Source: Populus alba (Eukaryota > Streptophyta > Magnoliopsida > Malpighiales > Salicaceae). Taken from it: a DNA stretch of 64,000 nt. Position numbers and translations under genes: made by a program. The notes beneath the pieces were generated by a model that was given only the letters and a program-made list of their open reading frames with translations, was not told where the DNA came from and did not search any database. Shown in pieces: positions 58,336-64,000 of the stretch. Each line of letters opens with the position of its first letter. Position 1 is the first letter of the stretch. Location: positions 5,518,001 through 5,582,000 of the forward strand of contig NC_133296.1 of the NCBI RefSeq assembly GCF_005239225.2, in the 5' to 3' direction.

Positions 58336-58457
58336 TGAGAATAATGGAATGTGTTGGGTTGTGCCTTAGCCAACCTTTCTATTTATATAAAGGAAGTAGA
58401 ACACTGCAGTAACTGTAATGATTACAACATCTTGTATTAGAATCCTATTCTATAATA
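58336..58457 (-). repeat. 5' LTR of copia C2
   Basis: 122 bases. On the minus strand it starts TATTATAGAATAGGATTC and ends near TTCTCAATT. It is followed on the right by the duplicated GCGAT (58458-58462). Confidence 0.9.
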
Positions 58458-58660
58458 GCGATCATAGGCACGCCATGGAGACAATTGGGAAAATGATAAT
58501 CAGATTAAAGAAATCGGTGGAATACAGTTTTACGAGGGGAACAAATACATAAGTCAACAGATTGTGCACAAACATAAACCACACAGTGCACATTATTAAA
58601 CAATCTTTAAACAATATATACTACTTGTATAGACATCCTCCTGTTTTCTTTGGACTTTTT
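58458..58660. repeat. 3' flank of BBE copy 2, right of the copia insertion
   Basis: Matches 13059-13276. The AATAAA on the minus strand at 13141-13146 of copy 1 is altered here (CGTAAA at about 58529-58534), so the candidate polyadenylation signal is lost. Confidence 0.75.
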
Positions 58661-60264
58661 CTATATCCAACGTGGTGGAATGCTTTGTTCATGCTTGAAG
58701 AAATTATCTGGATCTACCTGCCCCTTGATTTTCACCAATCTTAGAAAGTTACCCTTGAAGTACTTGAGGCCATAAACTTTAGCTCTCTCGAAGTCGGTCT
58801 GATTGCTCGGATTGCTACCGATATCAAGATCTCTGTAGTTTTGGAATGCTTCCCTCGGGTAACTGGTGACGTATGGAGCCATCGCATCATGCATTTCTCT
58901 TATCAAACTTATATAGCGGTCAGTGGCCTCAGTCCCTTCTTCATCCCAGTTTATGGAGTACTGGAGTTTGAATAGGTATCCGGCTCTGTGAGGGAATGGA
59001 GTTGCGGTAACTGGAATCTCACTCATTCTTCCTCCGTAAGGGTTCCATTGCATCCACATTGGGTCGGCCTTGATCATCATCTTCCATATGCGTTCCAAAG
59101 CTTCCCGTGGAACAATTTTGTTCACGTAATCAGATTTGTTCTTGTAAAAGCTTTGCGCTCCTTGAGGCCTATTGAGTAAAACATCGATGGATGTACCAAT
59201 CGGCAAATCATTCCAGAAAAGTGTTGACTCTATCCATCTCATTTCAATACAGTCTTTTTGCTGCAAACCTAATTTAGGGAAGCTCTTGTTCATCATGGAA
59301 AGAAGTGCCTCACTTTGTCCTAGAAAGAGGGCATAGAAAGAGATGCTGATTGTCTTGGTACCCTCTTGGCTTCCATTGGCAACTTGTGGCATTGCTCGGA
59401 TGAAAAGGTCTTTGTCTAGCTCAGTAGAAACTTGTTGCCACTGATAGAAAATATCAGTTGCACCTTCCTCCAAGGTCCTATCAACCTTGAAAACAGTCAC
59501 TTTCTTCTCCGGAACTCGAACCAGATTCAGCTTCCAAGAAAGAACCACTGCAAAGCTTGCTCCACCACCTCCTCGGATGGCCCAAAACAGATCTTCCCCC
59601 ATTGTCTCCCGATCGAGGATATTGCCATTGACATCTACTACTTTCGCGTCAATGATATTATCAACGGTAAGACCATATTTCCTCATCAGAGTCCCGTACC
59701 CTCCTCCGCTAATATGACCACCTGCACCAACAGTAGGGCAAACACCAGCTGGAAAGGCATGCACATTACTCCTGTTCGCAATGTTGTAGTAAATTTCACC
59801 AAGAGTTGCCCCCAGCTTGAGCCCATGCCGTTTCGCTGGCGATATCTACGTCGATGGATCGGAGGTTGAACATGTCGAGGATGACGAATGGGACCTCGGA
59901 TACGTAAGAGAGACCTTCGTAATCATGTCCACCGCTCCGGATTCTAACCTGCAAGCCACTAGCCTTTGCACAAATGACTGTTGCTTGGACATGGGATTCA
60001 TGCAGGGCCGTAACGATGGCAATTGGTTTCGGTGTTGTTGGGGTCAAAAATCTTCTGTTGTTGATATATGTCTGCAGAACAGACTCGAAAGAGGAATTCG
60101 CAGTTGTATAGATGGCTTCGGAGATGGGGTAAGAGGGAAGACTATTGTTAGGAAGGCATTGTAGAAATTTTTTCAAGACTTGAATCAGAAGTTGCCAATG
60201 ATACTGACAAAAGAAGAGCTGAAAATACTGAGAGGATTATAGACATTGAAACCTTCATTTTCAT
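58661..60264 (-). pseudogene. BBE-like FAD-linked oxidase, copy 2, with two frameshifts
   Basis: Nearly identical to 13277-14875 over its whole length, with the same ATG context (60264) and the same stop. Differences I can see: an extra T in a T-run at about 60167-60172 (T5 to T6), which breaks the frame just after the signal peptide; an extra C at about 59809-59813 (C4 to C5), which breaks it before the Cys anchor; an in-frame 3-base insertion adding a Lys after VPEK; and a Lys-to-Gln change near the C-terminus. The His and Cys FAD anchors are preserved. As read, translation would stop early. Both frameshifts are homopolymer length changes, so sequencing error is possible and the gene might be intact. 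The TATA box is kept at about 60311-60319. Confidence 0.9.
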
Positions 60265-62594
60265 GCAACGTTTCAGAGCTAGGTGTTGCTATACCTCGAA
60301 TTCATGGCTGTATTTATAGATGAAATGGGAGAGAGACAAGTTATGTTTCTTTTGGGGCACGTAATCCAAACCATATTCTGTCAACGTTAATCGAAGCATG
60401 CTTATTTTACCATTCCATATTGTACAATCTTATCGAAGCAAGACCCTTCACTCCTTGAAAATTATGTATATCTAGCAAAAATGTCAAAAACTAGAAAAAC
60501 ATGGCGAATATAAACATGGATGGTTTAAGTAATGTATGACTATATATGATTAAAGTTCATAATGTACGTGCTCTTAGAACCCATTTATTTACGTTTTTTG
60601 TACATTTCAAATTGTTGTTCAAATGAAAAGCAGTTAAAATCATGTTTTTGATTTCGAACCACGGTTTAAAATCCAAAAACAAAGGAGTAGACAAACACAT
60701 TCTAAGTAATTCTATCATGCATGATATCTTAATGGACTTGCAGCTTTTTTTTCCAAGGCATGCATGAGTGGCATACTTATCGATAGTACAATGCAAATTT
60801 CATATGGTTAGGTTGCTATAGTTTGATTATTTATTTGCACAGTGTCAATTTATTTTTTCTTTTCTACTAGAATTCCATTGATTTAATGGGATTCTGGATT
60901 CATCAATAAAACTTCTTGGATTATTATAAAAAAAAAAAAAAAAACTTTCTGTGGTTGGATTGCTTGTTTGATTCACAAGAAGCTTCTTGCAGGGATTGGC
61001 TATTGTAAGAACAAGTCAAGTATGTTAATCAAAAACCGTGTGCCAGCTTAATCTATACATGAATAGTTCATGGGAAAACCCTAGCTAGATATGTCCCTCA
61101 TGATATATATACTATTTCTTGATCGAGTCATCTAACTATCAATTTTATCAATTAGGCTCCCTATCTATGCACGTTTTCACAATCCAACTATGATTTTTGT
61201 TTTCTAACTGACCCTGATTTTCCCAAGTCCTAGATGTGAAAATTAATACCCAATTTTCCCTCCATTCAGCATGAGCATGAACATGCGTAGTTACTTGGTC
61301 CCAACTTATCTTTAATTACAAGCTATGGTTTGGTATGCTCTTACCTAAGATTTGGAGAAACTATGTTCAATAAGAGAAGATATGCATGTTTATCTCCATT
61401 TCCAATTATTTTACCAAAAAAGATCTGATTGAGGAAAGTTATATGGATGGGGGACCAAATGGATAAAATTCTGATGTTGGGGATTAAAACAAGAAGCTCA
61501 ACATATTTGCAGGACTAATATGAGGTGTGCCTACAGTATGATTTTTCTTTTTAATGACTTAGAATATTATTTTACCACAATCCTTTTTTCAAATGTGTAC
61601 ACCTTGGATCAAAGTCCATAATATGCTACTTCTGAAGAACAATAGAGGCTGAATAACAGGTTCCCGTTCCAGCTTTGATAATATTTTGCCTTGGTCAATA
61701 GAGAAAAATTGTGGGAAAAAAATTGATGGCTTGATTTTTCTTGTTCTGGAGTTGTGTGTGTTTGTTTACTTTTAGGTCAATAGGCTAAATTCACTCGAAA
61801 CTTGCAGGAAATTTCCATAATCAAATGGATTGCTTTTGACTATTTGCATTAACAATATAAACCATATTCGTTGGTGACATGTTATTCTGATATCACAAAA
61901 CAGTGTGAATGACATATGTCATTATCACATCTGAGCCCAAGTTGTAGTTCGTCTTTCAATCCAATCTATTCTTAAACCATATCGTTTCAAGTTTTTTTTT
62001 TTTTTCATTTCTATACTATAAAAATAAAAACACTAAAACACAGTTATTTTAAACAATATTAAAAATAGTTTTAGAATTAATTAAATTTAACCAGCTCAAT
62101 TAAGTTAAAGATTGATAGTTCAGCCAAGTGGTGAATAAAAAAACCAAAAAACTAATTAAACTGAGGAAACAAAAAAAATAATAAAAAAAACTGAACTGTG
62201 AAAAAAAACTGATTTAGCCAATTAAAATTTTAAAAAAACCGATCGGTTCAGTTCAGTTTCGATTTTGTATGTCTAAAACCGAAAAAACCTAACTGAATGA
62301 AACCGAAAAAAACCAGAAAACAAACGAGCCAAACTGGAAAAAACCAAGACAAAGTGAGCCAAATAAAAAAAACGAGCCAAACTAAAAAAACCAAACCAGC
62401 CCGAAACCGATCGGTTTGAACCGATTTTGATTTTTTAAAAATATTTCAGTTTGGTTACTTTTTTTTATATATAAAATAAACCAAACAAAAAATAATCATG
62501 AGCCTATCAAATCTGACCGCGTTTACTTCCTATACATGTTAAAAAGAAGCACGTTTGTGTTAGTTTTCAAGTGTATTGTTCACAGAATGAACAC
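60265..62594. repeat. Upstream part of the BBE segmental duplication, copy 2
   Basis: Collinear with 14876-17222. It includes the promoter and the AAACCGA-rich repeat (about 61990-62480). No gene is present. Homology stops at 62594, where copy 1 continues into the last epsilon-COP exon and copy 2 does not. Confidence 0.85.
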
Positions 62595-63011
62595 CCCATA
62601 CCTGTTTACTTCATCATGGAGAAAAGACAAGCATCATTGAAATAATAGCATGCCCAGTGTTGCACGAACAGTTAATTGAAAGCAGCTTTTAAAACAGCTT
62701 TGATTCTGAATTTCAGTTTTTAAGCACCCCCCTCTCTCCCTAAGTTATCACAAGTCACAACAAAGGTAAGCTCAGCTTTTTTTTATGTTCTTTCTTTTAC
62801 TCCGAAGTTTCTAACTTCATTGGCTCGTGCTAACCTTACAAAAGTACTAGTATGTTGACAAACCTTCTGGCTGCCCGTATTTCCTACTCATTAATTCTTT
62901 GTTTGGCCAAAGAATTTAGGACAAAGTGATTTAGCTCATAAAAGAATTCATTGTAAGCACACACAAGGTATACAATAATGTTAAAATTGAGCATGAAAAA
63001 GGATAGTTAAC
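62595..63011. other. Unmatched segment next to the epsilon-COP fragment in copy 2
   Basis: No gene is recognised. It may be the original intron between epsilon-COP exons 6 and 7; copy 1 lacks the segment and copy 2 lacks exon 7. Poly-T and CCCCCCTCTCTCCC stretches are visible near 62725. Confidence 0.4.
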
Positions 63012-63257
63012 CTGAGATAACGTGAAGAAGATTTGCCAATGTGAAGACTGCATACAACGAAGTTGGCTAGAGTCTCTGGATCCTTTGCATCCTGTCATGG
63101 GTACCAAGGTAAACCCCAGTCAATTACAGGAATTACACACTCCATTCGTGTATTAGTATACCATTTCATAAACAGAAAGTATTTGTCAGTGTTCCAGACA
63201 ACTGAACATGGAGTTGCCAGTCATGATCTCGGCAGAAGTTAAAGGGATCATTGTTTC
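63012..63257 (-). pseudogene. epsilon-COP: Epsilon-COP fragment, copy 2: exon 6 and part of intron 5
   Basis: Exon 6 (63091-63012, 80 bases) reads DAKDPETLANFVVCSLHIGK plus SSSRYL with a clean acceptor (CAG before GATGC) and donor (GTTAAC). This is exactly the exon missing from the copy at 17457-21780. The following 63092-63257 matches intron 5 of copy 1 (17768-17933) and stops a few bases before the exon 5 donor. Exons 1-5 and 7 are absent here. Confidence 0.9.
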
Positions 63258-64000
63258 GACAGCAACAGGACAAGCACAACCAGCAACAGAGGGTGACAGA
63301 GCACCAACTGTAGCAATGAGCAAGCCTCAACCAAACGAAACCCAGCAACAAACACAAGGAGACAGCCTCCACCAATCCTATCATGAATGCTATTAGCCGA
63401 AACTAATCTTATAATTTGCTAGACTTTATTTACATTGAACATGATATTATTGTAATTTCATTCACCAGAAAGACTTTAAATTGCATAAGTGTAAAGGGGA
63501 GGAAAAACCACACACTTGCTCTGCCTGTCTCGTGACCTTCTCCAACAGAAGATCCAATCCCGGTTGCTCCTCTTGAATCACAAGGAAGTCTTTCATCATG
63601 ATTCCTTTCAAAGTCAAATGTTATAGACAATCCATATTCATTCATTACACATGATACTTTCTATGAATGTTCATTTCCTCATTATAACATACATATATCA
63701 AGTATATTTTAGAATTAGTATATCAACGTGCAAGTGTTTGCACGACTAAGTTTTTACGGTAACAAAATTTCAGCTTCTATTTCTATCTAGACCCCTTTTA
63801 TATGTTTCTTTTGAATGTTGACATATACATCTCCCATGATTTGGAAGAATTAATTTAACATGAATCATAAGCATTCCCAAAATCACTTGTTTTTTTGCAT
63901 ACATGTAAATATGTCCATCAATTCACAACATGACCAGGTTGTAGTTTATATATATATATACATATATGGTATTCATATGAAGAATCTAATTAATGCTCTC
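63258..64000. other. Right edge: unassigned sequence with a possible exon
   Basis: After the break at 63258, plus-strand text reads Gln/Thr/Pro-rich (ATGQAQPATEGD ... KPQPNETQQQTQGD) to a stop at about 63396. On the minus strand, 63645-63490 reads an undisturbed coding-like stretch (MNEYGLSITFDFERNHDERL, then GATGIGSSVGEG). I recognise neither. 63940-63970 is a short TA repeat. This may be the edge of another gene continuing outside the window. Confidence 0.25.

Larger units (their letters stand above)
53533..58457 (-). mobile_element. Element C2: near full-length copia retrotransposon
   Basis: About 4.9 kb on the minus strand: 5' LTR (58336-58457), PBS, gag, zinc knuckle, protease, integrase, reverse transcriptase, RNase H, purine tract (complement of 53660-53670, TGAGGGGGCA) and 3' LTR (53534-53659). 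The target-site duplication is GCGAT. The LTRs are very short (122-126 bases) and begin TATTATAG rather than TG. They differ from each other by about five substitutions and two small indels. Several in-frame stops make it non-autonomous. It is inserted about 200 bases downstream of the BBE copy-2 stop codon. Confidence 0.95.

Noticed and set aside
1..64000. CRISPR arrays or bacterial-type operons
   Set aside because: Tandem repeats here have no regular unique spacers, no cas genes are present, and the gene content is clearly plant nuclear.
1..64000. tRNA, rRNA or snRNA genes
   Set aside because: No convincing cloverleaf, box or rRNA segment was seen by eye; matches to tRNA ends are primer-binding sites. 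A covariance search would be decisive.

Overview
This window is plant nuclear DNA, very probably from a woody eudicot of the Salicaceae (poplar/willow group). That placement is an inference. It rests on AT-rich intergenic sequence, spliced host-gene remnants, dense nested LTR retrotransposons, and an AT-rich intergenic repeat (about 783-937) that I remember as common in poplar. Only one host gene looks intact: a single-exon berberine-bridge-enzyme-like (BBE-like) flavoprotein oxidase on the minus strand at 13277-14875. A near-identical second copy lies at 58661-60264 on the same strand and is broken by two single-base frameshifts. The duplicated block covers about 12.96-17.22 kb and 53.43-62.59 kb (the second interrupted by a copia element). 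It carries along pieces of a neighbouring coatomer epsilon-subunit gene, which is a pseudogene in both places.

Layout. 1-937: AT-rich intergenic. 938-10487: a roughly 9.5 kb Tat-like (Ty3/gypsy) non-autonomous LTR element, called A here, with LTRs of about 1.7 kb, almost no coding sequence and a 3 kb minisatellite of 90-bp units beside its 3' LTR. 10488-12611: 5' part of a copia element (LTR, PBS, gag). 12612-17222: BBE-like gene and flanks. 17457-21780: epsilon-COP pseudogene, with exon 4 split by a solo A-family LTR (18250-19936, 5-bp target-site duplication). 21.8-30.8 kb: AT-rich DNA with a copia RT/RNase H relic, a miniature copia deletion derivative, a diverged LTR fragment and a possible cysteine-rich peptide relic. 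30.8-35.6 kb: a scrambled A-family element (D). 37.7-38.5 kb: copia gag relic. 38.86-53.2 kb: an old copia element into whose RNase H region a complete 10.7 kb Tat-like element (B, 39331-50072) inserted. 53.53-58.46 kb: a nearly full-length copia element inserted in the 3' flank of BBE copy 2. 58.66-64 kb: BBE copy 2, its upstream region and epsilon-COP fragments.

The most unusual signals are in the LTR elements. (1) Both Tat-like families carry, in U5, a CCTAGTA/TACTAGG hairpin directly abutting a second copy of the decamer that begins the primer-binding site. (2) A-family LTRs carry a cluster of long inverted repeats downstream of the TATA box, with one compensatory pair change between copies. 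(3) The 3' untranslated modules are shared between elements, but each element has tandemly amplified a different module, which looks like satellite birth in progress. (4) The BBE duplication appears younger than the retrotransposon that interrupts only one copy, a dating contradiction that needs explaining. Many differences between repeat copies are 1-2 base indels, often in homopolymers, so assembly error is a general caution. All similarity statements were made by eye; no alignment or database search was run.
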